Below, piece after piece: positions 1 to 9,582 of a stretch of DNA of 64,000 nucleotides (positions within the stretch are counted from its first letter, which is position 1; every line of letters starts with the position of its first letter). The position numbers were made by a program, and so were the translations under genes. The stretch covers positions 144,932,946 to 144,996,945 of the forward strand of contig NC_035449.2 of the NCBI RefSeq assembly GCF_002127325.2, read 5' to 3'. Origin of the DNA: Helianthus annuus (taxonomy: Eukaryota; Streptophyta; Magnoliopsida; Asterales; Asteraceae). Under the pieces are notes generated by a model, which was not told the origin of the DNA, made no database searches, and saw nothing but the letters and a program-made list of their open reading frames with translations.

Positions 1-355
1 TCATGCCCCTATAACATCCGGGGGATGGTGGGTGGTACTGGGGCGTTATCAAGCCTCTTGACGCGTCTATAATACCTATTACCCATAGTCTTATTGCTCG
101 AGTTATCAGACCCTCACCCGTTTACAAAATTCTTAAAGTTATCTATTTATATTTGGTTATGTATTTAGTATATATTTGATTATGTATTCAACGAGTAAGA
201 TTATTCAACGAGTTGGCCATTCGAGTTATCTATGTATTTAGTATAATATATTCAACACGTAACAAATATTGAACGAGTTGGCCATTCGAGTTATCAAATC
301 CTCACCTGTTTATGCAATTCCATTTTAATTACAAAAATTGTCCTTTATATTTACA
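1..355. other. unassigned AT-rich repeat-like DNA
   Basis: No coding potential is recognised. A short phrase around 'gagttatcaga/aatcctcacc' occurs twice (about 100-122 and 291-312), with 'caacgagttggccattcgag' nearby, so this is probably the decayed end of an unidentified repeat. Helitron A begins at 356. Confidence 0.4.
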
Positions 356-359
356 CTAG

Positions 360-975
360 ATTAGAACCCCGTGTATTACACGGGCCGAATAAATGTGAAT
401 TTATATACTAAATAATAAAATAATATATCTTTAAAAACTTTGTTTATTATATGGATTGAATACATATAATTTTATATACTAAAAAATAAAAAGTTATATC
501 TTTAAAAACCCCTTGTATTGTTGTACAGGTTGAATAAATATAATTTTATACATCAAAATGAAAAAATACTAAATAATAAATTATTTATATATTTAAAAAA
601 CCCCGTGTATTGTACGGGTTGAATAAATCTAATTTTATATCAAATAAAAAAATTATATTTTTAAAAACTCATGTATTACACAGGTTGTATAAATGTAATT
701 TTGTATAATAATTTATAAAAAAAGTTATATCTTTAAAAAACCCTGTGTATTACACGGGTTGAATTTATATATCAAATAATAAAAAATTATTTTTTTAAAT
801 ACCTCATGTATTACACGGGTTGGATAAATGTAATTTTGTATAGTAAATGATAAAAAAATTGTATCTTAAAAAACCCTGTGTGTTACACGGGTTGAATAAA
901 TGTAATTTTATATAGTAAATAATAAAAACTTATATCTTTAAAAAACCTCGTGTAGTACACGAGTTGAGTTCTGAT
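360..975 (-). repeat. tandem array of about 70 bp units, each with a Helitron 3'-type hairpin
   Basis: Eight degenerate units follow one another, with hairpin cores near 366, 513, 602, 668, 740, 803, 873 and 947. The consensus is CCCGTGTATTACACGGG, then TTGAATAAATGTAATTTTATAT, an AT-rich spacer and TTTAAAAA. The core folds into a 6-7 bp stem. The first unit is the real 3' terminus of Helitron A (CTAG at 356-359); the others are inboard copies without CTAG. The same hairpin forms a separate Helitron terminus at 37501. Confidence 0.75.
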
Positions 976-1961
976 TAATTTCAGATTTTGATTTCCTGCA
1001 TTTTCTCTCCTATTAAATAATAATAATTTTTCTCTCCTTAAAATTACATCTTAAGTCATATTCTTATACTAGTCGTTTACCCGCGCGATGCGGCGGGAAA
1101 CATATCACTTAGGTTGGTGAGTTTAGGGCTATGTACAGGCGGTTTGGTTTTGAGCCATAACCAAAACCAAATTCGTGATGCAAAGGTGGCGACAATTTTC
1201 AACGCAATACTTGTTTTCTGTTAGTTTATCAATCCTCCCATGGTATATTGTATAGTAGTTTGTTACTTTATCAATCATCTATGTGGTAATGTCTATCAAA
1301 GGCTAGATGAAACAGGTAAAAATGCCCAAAATGTCTACAAAGAGTGGGTCGAAGAAAAGCTAGCCTTGATGAGTTCATCTCGAATATGCCAAGGCTTTAA
1401 GGTAATAGGCTTCTCCATCGTAAGCAAGCAAAGCACCTGCATTACGAATAAGCGTGTAATAAGACATCATAATATGGGGGGGGTGAAGGCTATCAAGAGT
1501 TGAAATATATTGTTGTTTAAATATATGGTTAAATGGGTTAAAAGTCAAGTATACTTTATTCGCTATGCAAGCTTATAATCCTCCAAAATTCATACTTTTC
1601 TTGTATGAGATGGCAACATGTTTGTATGACACCTGGGAGATGAAAGATCTTTGGAAATCGTATAGTTAAGGCAATATGTCAATGTAGAATAAAGAGTATT
1701 AGATACTACAATCTAAGCTACTACTTAAAATAAAACCAAACTACACAAGAAAAAAAAACCAAAAAGTTTCGGTGAAAAGTTAACCACAGAGCTCAACCAA
1801 GATCTGAAAAGCCGATGACATAAATTATAGTTGAAGATGTATTATAAACAAAACAATGACTTGAAACCGAAACCCATGTCATAACCAAATCTATATCTAT
1901 ATTATAAAATAAACCATAACTCGAAACCGGTGTGAATTCGTTCCCAAACCAGCTCGATTTT

Positions 1962-2061
1962 TGGTACCAACATTTTGCGTTTTCGATACAGGTACCGTAC
2001 CATACCAAGTATTTTCGGTACCGGTACCCATTTTTTCGGATTTTCGGTACCAGATGGTACC
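1962..2061. repeat. GGTACC cluster
   Basis: The hexamer GGTACC starts at 1962, 1991, 2017, 2023, 2046 and 2056, embedded in a 'ttttcggtacc' phrase. This resembles degenerate simple-sequence expansions such as the CCGAAATATC block at 27200-27600. It has no coding role that I can see. Confidence 0.6.
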
Positions 2062-2348
2062 AAGCTCATCCCTACGTTCGAGCCCGAATTCAAATTGATT
2101 TGAATTTGATGATTTAAAGTAAAAATCTAAAACTGAAAAAGAAAAAAGAAAAAAGGACTCCAATAAAAAATGCCAAAAAAGTTCGCAAAACATGCAAATA
2201 ATCCACAAAAATGCAGCCATCATAATACCAACTATATCTTTTTTCAGCGTAGTAATTAAACACATCATGTCTTAAAAGAAGTCCACAATAGTTTTTTCAG
2301 TTGGTTAATTTGACACTTGGACGCTTGGAGCCTTGAAGTGTAACTCTT

Positions 2349-2700
2349 TCAATTGTTCAAGAGTGTCGAAACTTGAGCACAATATACATCTTCAACACGT
2401 ACAACGACTTCAGCGCCATTTGACAGGGTAACATGGGATAGGCTAAAGGAAGTTCCTGCAGCGCCATTTGAACTCGAATCACAAACCATGTAATCGAAGA
2501 AAGAGTCGTTAACTCCTGGTTTCAAGCAGCGATGAGTGTCGGGATTTTCAGCATTTAATTGTACCAGGTGCTTCAAAGCCTTAATGAAACAGAAAAACAG
2601 TCCAAGAATTTCAGCATTTAATTGTACCAGGTGCTTCAAAGCCTTCTTGAAATGACACAGATCAGCATCGAATTCATTGGTGTTAAGATTGCACAAGTCT
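2349..2700 (-). pseudogene. captured gene fragments, origin unclear
   Basis: A 115-codon minus-strand frame reads through this segment. It contains a direct repeat of about 35 bp (2550-2584 and 2609-2643) encoding ALKHLVQLNAE twice; one copy continues NPDTHRCL. That phrase is reminiscent of the TPR region of the N-terminal acetyltransferase auxiliary subunit NAA15, but I would not name it on this evidence. The rest of the frame (around SFFDYMVCDSSSNGAAG) is not recognised. It lies directly downstream of the COX11 fragment on the same strand and looks like a patchwork of small captured pieces. Confidence 0.4.
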
Positions 2701-3323
2701 TATCCAAGTATAAATCAGATGATTACCTTCATGGGTGTAACATTATAAGTAGACATGCCAGTTATAGGAGCGGAACTAAGATTTTCAGCAGTGTAAAAAG
2801 CAAGAGCACTCTCTCCTGGCTTCACGCTCACCTACACATAAATTTCAAATAACTTAAAGCATATAAAATACTAACTACAGTCCACAAAAATATATCATTA
2901 TCACTCCATATGTCTGTTTCAAAAGATTAAAATACTTTTGGAGTTGGAATTCTGGTCATAATACCTCTCTTTGAGTAGGAATAAACTTCCAAGGCATTCC
3001 CATCTGACACAACAACATTGAACCACACCACAATCTCCCTAAAATAATAAAACCAACATTTAAAAAAATTGTACAAACAAAAAAGTATGTCATTTCATTA
3101 AATTATTTATATAACACACCTATTGGTGATCGTTCCATCTTGAGCATGCCTCAAAATCTTTCTTCTACGGTCTAAAGAAAAAAAAAGCAAAACTAAAATT
3201 ACATTATGCAATAAAAAATCTAAAATGATAAAAAAACAGAAAAACTACCTCACGGCGTTGAACGGTACCACCATAGCCAGTAGCTTGGCAAAACCGTCTA
3301 TATAAAGGAACTGCAGCAAGCCA
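2700..3323 (-). pseudogene. COX11: COX11 fragment (cytochrome c oxidase copper chaperone), exons with introns
   Basis: COX11 is a mitochondrial inner-membrane protein that delivers copper to the CuB site of cytochrome c oxidase. In order on the minus strand I read exon pieces VPLYRRFCQATGYGGTVQRR (about 3320-3250), TVEEKILRHAQDGTITNR (about 3173-3120), a segment ending MPWKFIPTQRE (about 3045-2960), and KPGESALAFYTAENLSSAPI running on to STYNVTPMK (about 2835-2730). These follow the order of the conserved CtaG/COX11 domain. The N-terminal targeting region, the copper-binding Cys segment and the C-terminus are missing, so the copy cannot be functional. Introns separate the pieces. Confidence 0.88.
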
Positions 3324-3329
3324 TGTCAT

Positions 3330-3620
3330 GGCTAAAATTCATAAGAAAAGGGGATTTCATACCCTTGTCATGGCAAATCAATGAGGCAGTAAGCCCTTGT
3401 ATGGGATTAGGGTCGTATAACCGGGCGAAAATGGTTATACAGGCAGTATCACTTTGTCATTGGTCACCACAGTGTACCCATCATACGGTCCGTGTATTTT
3501 GGTGAATTCCAACTCATACGCATGTATAAGACATTAAGGTCCATATGATGTGCCAGTCTAACACACTATACAACCCCTCCTGACCATTTTCGCCATGTCA
3601 TACAGCCTCTATGACAGTTA
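3330..3620. other. junction DNA between COX11 and RPS4 fragments
   Basis: No family is recognised. Phrases such as 'tcatacggtc' and 'gtcatacagcctctatgaca' give it the look of a captured intron or an old repeat. A 60-codon plus-strand frame here shows no recognisable motif. Confidence 0.3.
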
Positions 3621-3770
3621 GAGGTGGCAAAATGGGTGGGTTGGGCAGGTTTGGGTATTGGGTTAGGATGGGTATGGGTTAAGATGGGTTTGGGTTACGA
3701 TGGGTTTATTAAGAAATGGGTTAGGATGAGTTTAGGTCAAGATGGGTTTATTAGCATAATAAAATTATTA
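3620..3770 (+). repeat. GGGTTNGGATGGGTTT-like low-complexity tract
   Basis: Degenerate reiteration of 'gggtt(a/t)ggatgggtttgggtta' produces an ORF rich in G, W and L. It is typical minisatellite-like sequence inside the Helitron and I read no protein from it. Confidence 0.6.
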
Positions 3771-3854
3771 ACAAACCTGATTCTTGGCTTCCCTGAAGTC
3801 TTCCATATTCAAGGGCCTGATCCTAATCACCTTCTCCTCTGTATTTTCTTCTAG

Positions 3855-4068
3855 AGACTCGGTAACCACCGGTAACCATCACGACATTCCCATCATCAAA
3901 CTTGATGAAATTAACAATCTTGTTTGATTCCAAGTCGAGTTTGATTGTGTCGTTAGCTTTGATGAGAGGATCTGGGTAGCGAATGGATCGACCATCGTAG
4001 GTGTTGATGTAAGGAATCCCTTTTAAACCAAACTGGACCGAGCGAACCTTGCATAGCTTGAACTGCAA
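3855..4068 (-). pseudogene. RPS4: 40S ribosomal protein S4 (eS4) exon fragment
   Basis: eS4 is an RNA-binding protein of the small cytosolic ribosomal subunit. The minus-strand frame gives [20 protein letters not shown], then [20 protein letters not shown] and [18 protein letters not shown], a near-perfect run of the central conserved eS4 region. It stops being eS4-like after VMVTGG (about 3860), where it passes into unrelated residues. Only one exon is present. The [14 protein letters not shown] end reappears at both tips of the inverted repeat in Helitron C (13070-13337). Confidence 0.92.
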
Positions 4069-4287
4069 AAAAAAGACTTACTTCACAACTTGAAAGAATA
4101 CACACTATTAAAGAAAACTAACAAAAGCCACAAGCTGGCTCTGTATAATACAAAAACTGAAACACCAGAACAATATAAAGCTTCAGTGAGACACACATGC
4201 AAAAAGCTTAATATCTACACAATATGAATTAAAAAAAGAATGAATTTGTCTATTGTGCTTCAAGTATACTAACTAACCTTTGATTCC

Positions 4288-4506
4288 CTATCCCTGTATC
4301 AACTGCTGAGCTGTCTGAACTTGTGAAGCTGAACCGTTAATCTCAATAGTCAGTTCATCAGGAACACCTCTAGTTTGTATAGCAATGGTTGCACCACTGG
4401 CCCGTCTAATATAACTAATATTAGTGCCCGACGTACCAATTACAGCATCGGCATATGAAAGAGGATTTGCATGTTCTGTGAGACCTACACGTAAATCGCA
4501 TCTCAC
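4288..4506 (-). pseudogene. KH-domain RNA-binding protein fragment (PEPPER/FLK-like)
   Basis: A 72-codon minus frame contains [20 protein letters not shown], then [18 protein letters not shown] and a segment ending [12 protein letters not shown]. This is the GXXG-type KH fold found in the last KH domain of plant PEPPER/FLK-type nuclear RNA-binding proteins that control flowering and floral identity; here the GXXG loop reads GTSG. It is one exon, probably the terminal one. It is bounded on one side by a fold-back MITE and on the other by intron-like DNA, and cannot be a gene alone. Confidence 0.82.
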
Positions 4507-4738
4507 TTTTGCGAATTTCGTTCAAAGGTTTGTTTTTTCGCATCTGGATCCAAAAGGTTTGAAATCTTGGCATTTTTATCCGACTCATTAACCCCATCCA
4601 TTTTTCTTTGTTAAATGAGGGGCATTTCTGTCTTTTAGTTGTTTTTTATTAAAGAGTCGGGTGAAAATGGCAAGATTTCAAACCTTTTGGATCCAGATGC
4701 GAAAAAAAAATCTTTGGACGAAATTCGCAAAAGTAGCC
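4503..4738. mobile_element. fold-back MITE of about 235 bp
   Basis: The left arm (about 4503-4590) and right arm (about 4655-4738) are inverted copies sharing CTTTTGCGAATTTCGT and GCATCTGGATCCAAAAGG. They differ at a few positions and flank a loop of about 60 bp. It has no coding capacity. It lies between the KH and WDR12-like fragments, so it either arrived after capture or came with the captured DNA. The target duplication is not clear. Confidence 0.7.
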
Positions 4739-4862
4739 AAACCTCAGGGATGAAAATGGCATTTTACTCTAAAATCCCAAGAACCAGAACACACCTATAA
4801 ATCAAATAAAAATAATACTTAGAATGTATGTAACGTAGAAATGAAAACTGAAATAGATGGAA

Positions 4863-5675
4863 AAAAGAGGACCATATTCGCAGTAGGCTGTGCTGCAACA
4901 CTTTGCACAGAAGCAGTATGTCCAAGAAGAGTTTTATAAGCTGCAATCTTTAGGTTCTCTGCACGTGGCTCTGCGTAAACATTTAAAGAGAACATTATAT
5001 TGAAGTTGTGAATTCCAAAAATCTGTTATGAGTAAAAAATGTAAAATTAGTAAATTACCTTCCAGAGTTTCACACTTGTCTTTTGAACCAGTGGCAACAA
5101 CAGTGTTGTCCTCATCTTCTGCATATTCAGCAAGCAATAACAAGAAAATAAAAACCATGACTCATAAAAAATAAAAACCGTTTGTATTCATCACGTACAT
5201 GATAACCAAGATAATTATTTTGATAAAAGTATCATACCTATTGTTTTCACGATACCAACTGATGTAACGGCATCATTGTGTCCTTCCAAATCATGCGTAC
5301 AAACCCTAGCAGATTCCCATATCCTAAATTGTATATTAGAAAAACACATTTTTACGCAACAATAATATAGAGAAAGATAAAATAAAAAGACATAAAATCT
5401 GTGAAAACATTTTTGGTCTTACCTTCCTAACCCATCGTAGCAACCAGTCAAAATAAACCTGTCAAATAAAACAAAAGTTCAGTAAAAAGAAACAGACTGC
5501 AATGTCAATTTGGAAATACAGAAATAATAAACACCCAAAATAAGATGACTTACCGACTTGAACCATCAACTGCACTGACCCAATCATCATGTAATGAAGG
5601 ATCTTCTTCCTTGCGTGGAGCTACAGCTCTTATGTATTCAATTTCTAGAGTTTTCTCCTGTTGATGAGCACATGT
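4863..5675 (-). pseudogene. WDR12: WDR12-like WD40 protein fragment (ribosome biogenesis), five exon pieces
   Basis: WDR12/Ytm1 is a subunit of the PeBoW complex needed for 60S ribosome maturation in the nucleolus. On the minus strand I read LEIEYIRAVAPRKEEDPSL followed by HDDWVSAVDGSS (about 5670-5553); FILTGCYDGLG (about 5460-5428); IWESARVCTHDLEGHNDAVT and SVGIV (about 5325-5240); EDEDNTVVATGSKDK (about 5120-5060); and LKIAAYKTLLGHTASVQSVA (about 4960-4870). The order and the WD40 blade motifs (GHNDAVTSV, GHTASVQSV) fit plant WDR12. Intervening AT-rich stretches are introns. The N-terminal NLE domain and the last blades are missing. Confidence 0.82.
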
Positions 5676-5869
5676 TGCAATCAGTTATCGTTACAAACAT
5701 ACTTAACTTCGTATTGTATATACCAAATACCAACTGAGCAAAAATCAATGAACAATCCTTCCACCATGTATGTGATTAAATAAATCAATAGATAGAAACA
5801 AAAATCAAAAGCCCTAAATGAGACCACCTGCACAACGTAGCAAAGAGAAGATGATTGCAGATGCTCTAG

Positions 5870-5899
5870 ATCTAACCCCGTGGTTCAGCGTTGTTGATG

Positions 5900-5944
<45 letters not shown>

Positions 5945-6170
5945 TTACCTTCATCGATCTGGTGAAATCCTCACAGATCTGGTGAGAGATCTGGCGAGAT
6001 CCGAGAGGCCTGATGAAGTCGATAGAGAGAGAGCAGAGGAGATGAGAGGATGAGCGGCGGACCAAATGATAGATGAGAGAAACCCTAGTTTGTGTCCGGG
6101 TGTTTAGTTTAGGGGGAAGGGTATAAGTGGAAAATGAAGTTTTCTGGTGCTTAAAAGACTTGTACATCAT
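5870..6170 (-). promoter_or_regulatory. captured 5' leader with (GA)n tract and telo-box
   Basis: Upstream of the WDR12-like exons on the same strand is a CT-rich leader-type segment with a (GA)n microsatellite (about 5905-5937). It also carries the plus-strand string AAACCCTAG at 6080-6088. This telo-box is typical of plant translation and ribosome-biogenesis gene promoters and 5' UTRs, which suits WDR12 as the source. That it is the WDR12 leader is an inference from position. Confidence 0.45.
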
Positions 6171-6369
6171 GCTTTAGGGGTGTTTTAAGAAAATTTTAAT
6201 GACTTTAAGAAGTCCTTTGGATATGTATATTATATATAGTATAGATTTATAAAACATATTTAAAAAATATATAATATTTTATTTAAAATAAATATATTTA
6301 AAACATTTACTGATTATAAAAAGTTAAATATATTTAAAACATATTACTGATTATAAAGAGTCATAGACA

Positions 6370-6860
6370 ATTTAAATATGTTACCTAAATTTGGATGTAA
6401 AAGTATAAACGTAAATATTAAAATAAAATCTCTCTACGATATAATAAAACTATAATGTAACCTATTCCTATATCTAAGGAAATATATTATAAAAATAATA
6501 ATTTAATATTAATAGTATATTTTCTAAATAAGTTTTTAATATATACTATATCTCTACGTATATCTCATAATTATATATATATATATATATTAAATAGTAT
6601 ATCTCTACGTATATCTCATAAATAATTATTTTACCTAAATTTGGATGTAAAAATATAAACGTAAATATTAAAATAAAATCTCTCTAAAATAAAAAAAAAT
6701 AAAACTATAATGTAACCTATTCCTATATCTAAGGAAATATATTATAAAAATAATAATTTAATATTAATAGTATATTTTCTAAATAAGTTTTTAATCTATA
6801 CTATATCTCTACGTATATCTCATAATTATATATATTAAAATAGTATATCTTTACGTATAT
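6370..6860. repeat. direct duplication of about 230 bp in the 5' part of Helitron A
   Basis: The block at about 6381-6560 ('cctaaatttggatgtaaaa' through 'aatagtatattttctaaata') recurs at about 6634-6790. Both are followed by variants of 'ctctacgtatatctcataa'. The copies differ by a few substitutions and small indels. The sequence is extremely AT-rich and non-coding. Confidence 0.7.
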
Positions 6861-6976
6861 CTCATAAATAATTATTTAATTTTAAATAATTATTTTATTT
6901 TAATAGGCTAAAAAATAGATGGCTCCAATAAGTGACATGTGTCTCCGAAGTGGTTTCTTTTATTATATAGTATAGA

Positions 6977-7244
6977 TTAGATTGCAAAGTGTGTCATTTG
7001 TCTTAAAAAAGTAAAAAAATGTACTTGATGTTTGCAAACCCTTGCACGTTATGTCATTTACCCCCAACTCAATTAGTTTTCGTAGTTAAATCTGACCAAT
7101 AGGACCCCACATGAGGGTATTTTGGTCATTTTACTCATTTATTTAAAATATATGTCACAAATAAGATAAATTTAATTTAAAACAATTAAAATTTACATAT
7201 AAAAATAAAAAAAATCAACCTTTCTTTGTTAACTCTCTTTCTTA

Positions 7245-7277
<33 letters not shown>

Positions 7278-8201
7278 TCTAACTATATATTCAGACGACC
7301 CCCACCATCTTCATCGCACAACCCCGCCGGAGATCAGGTTCTTAATCGCACGCCCCACCGGAGATGAGCTCTTCAGATTCTGACGACCCCCACCATTAAC
7401 CACCATCTTCACCGCGGAGACGGTGGAAGAGCAGCGACGATGGTTGCAAGCAGGAGTGGCCCTCTGTTTACGACTCGAGATATGGTGAATTCGGGTCTCA
7501 TTAGTAGGTGTAAACATAGATGTGTTTAAACTCTAGCAATGGCAGCAACGGTTCCAGAAGGAATCTGACGAGTAGGTATGTTTCCACCCTTAGATTTCGT
7601 TTCTCCCTCGATGGTTAACCCTTCCCAAAATCGGTGTCGGCGGTGGTGGTTTGTTGCCTGTGGATTGGTTTTCGGTGGTGGGTTGGTTGTTGTTGGTGGT
7701 GGTGGTTGTGATGGTTGTTGGCTGTGGATTAGTTATTGGTGGTGGATTAGTTGTTGGTGGTGGAGCCGAAGAACCACCCAAAGGGGTCTGCGGTGTTATG
7801 GACTGAAACGACAGTTGGAAGTGGAAAGTCGGTGGTGGTGGCGATGACTAGTGGTGTGGGGTGTGTGGTGGTGGTGGTGGAAGGTGGGTGGTGATGCGGT
7901 TTTTGTTACGTTTGAATGTTGGGGGTTTGGTAGCTTCATTCCAGATTGGGGTTTTGAATCTGGTGCGTTTATTTAAATATGGATTGGGGTTTGTTTGGTA
8001 GCGATGGTTTGAATATGGATTGGGGTTTGTTTGGTAGCGATGGTGGTGGAGGTGGAGGTGGTGGTGGCGGCGGCGGCGGCGGCGGTGGTGGTGGTGGTAC
8101 AGTAGTTAGAGGGAGAGACAGTGTTGAGATAGAGAGAGATATGGTTTATTGAGTTATAAAATCGTCCTTTTATGTTGACATTAGGGTAAAATGACCAAAA
8201 T
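6977..8201. other. low-complexity CT/GGT-rich segment, possible gene-capturing element
   Basis: This holds a (CT)n tract (about 7239-7280), a pyrimidine-rich leader-like stretch and a long GGT/GGC-rich block (about 7640-8100) with a (GGT)n(GGC)n microsatellite at 8040-8100. 'ggtattttggtcattttac' (7116-7134) and its inverse (about 8184-8201) flank it as inverted repeats, as in a degenerate MULE or gene-capturing element. Predicted frames encode only runs of V, G and W, or P and T, and I read no protein. Confidence 0.35.
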
Positions 8202-9582
8202 TGTAACGCCTCGCTTTTGTAACTTTCCGTATTTAGAAAGTTGTCTTGTACTTCTACTTTTGGAAACTCGTATTCTCTTGTAATCGTATTTTATTTCAAA
8301 TCAGTGCAAACCGAGGCTTTGATCGTAATAAGAACTTGATCATTTTATGTGAATTTATATCTTGATTATGCATACTCGTTTTATATTCAAGTTACATACA
8401 TATTTGATATACATTCATCTCACACGCAAACAAATACTTATGTTTCGAACAAACTATCGTAAATACATGTTTTATACACTTTATGCATGCAATTACTTAA
8501 TTTTATATTCACAATACTTAATCTATACTTTTATACTTGTCTAATACTTAAATATATGTTCATTATACATAAAATACCTTAAAATACGGTAAAAACCAAA
8601 GTATAGGGACTGTTTGTGTAAAAAGCGAGATTTAGGTGCGGATTGGTCCATTTTGTGTCTTCGACTCTCACCTAACTCTCTTTAAAACATCTTTAACTCT
8701 TAACCTAACTTCCCCACTATAAATACACCATCTCTAACCCTCATTTTCACTTTTCAAACACCATATTCACTCTCAAATCCTCTAAAAAACACTCAAAGAT
8801 TCTGATTTTTTGGGCAGAAAGTTTCAAGACTTTTAAGTGAGTTCTAGCTCATTTCTTTACTTGTTTCTTCATTGTTTCTTCTATCAACTTACTTGGATAA
8901 CCTCTAGGAAGGTTTTCACAAGTTTGCCATTGCAAACTAAGGTGAAACCTCACCATATTTGAGGTCCAAATTAAGACTTAAATTCTGTTTTTGTTCAAAT
9001 TCATTTAACTTCTATTTCCTTTGCTGAACTTGGTGGAATCTTGTACCCACCAAGCTCACAACTTAATCCATAGGTGTGGGTTTGTGTTGAGGTTGATTTC
9101 CATCAAGTTGTGAGTTCAAAAACTCTTTACTTTAAGTTCATACATGTTACATTCAAGTGTTGAAAACATTCACGATTTACCATCTTCTATATGGTTGAAC
9201 TTGTGTCTTGTAAAAGTGTGAATCGTGGGAGCTTTGGCTTTCCAACCTAGTTCCACTACCTCACTTGTGAACCTTGTGTATGAACACTCAAGTACCTTTC
9301 TAGCCTCAAAGTAACATAACCCCGTCTAGTCTCCAACACTTAGTTAACTCTTTCCATGTTGTGGTGGTTCACCCGGGTTAGGTCTTACTTGGCTACTTGA
9401 GAATGTAATAGTTAGTTGTTATTTCTTTTGATTCACGACCCTCCGAATTATCCTTGTGATGATTCGTGTAGTGGTGAATCATACAATGAGATTAATCCTC
9501 CATGCTTGACTTACATGACAATCTATGAAACTCATAATGGACTTAGCTTAGGATTATTATTATAACTATATATATATATATA

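Larger units (their letters stand above)
1069..6245 (-). mobile_element. Helitron B carrying four or more host gene fragments
   Basis: On the minus strand the element starts TCTATACTATATATAATA at 6245 and ends with the hairpin CCCGCCGCATCGCGCGGG, then TAAACGA and CTAG (1072-1069), flanked by A at 1068 and T at 6246. About 65 bp at the 3' end is nearly identical to Helitron C, and the 5' ends share TCTATACTA...ACATAT...AAGGAC, so both belong to one family. It encodes no Rep or helicase and is non-autonomous. All recognised gene fragments lie on its own strand with introns kept, showing capture from genomic DNA. From 1100 to 1900 I recognise nothing. Confidence 0.8.
356..6976 (-). mobile_element. 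Helitron A (non-autonomous, interrupted by Helitron B)
   Basis: Helitrons are rolling-circle transposons that insert between A and T, start with TC and end with a hairpin followed by CTRR. Read on the minus strand, this element starts TCTATACTATATAAT at 6976 (host T at 6977) and ends with a CCCGTGTAATACACGGG hairpin and CTAG at 359-356 (host A at 355). It is AT-rich with no ORF of its own. Without Helitron B its two parts (356-1068 and 6246-6976) total about 1.4 kb. Pairing these two ends is an inference from nesting: the inner pair at 1069/6245 matches Helitron C. Confidence 0.55.

Noticed and set aside
360..975. CRISPR-like array of palindromic repeats
   Set aside because: Units are degenerate, spacers are AT-rich and similar to each other, the DNA is eukaryotic, and the first unit is a Helitron terminus.
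6080..6088. Telo-box as an active promoter of a real gene
   Set aside because: The downstream exons are incomplete and belong to a captured fragment inside a Helitron.
7578..7847. ORFs in the GGT-rich block (VGGG/WWW or PTTT proteins)
   Set aside because: Microsatellite-driven open frames on both strands with no protein-like pattern.
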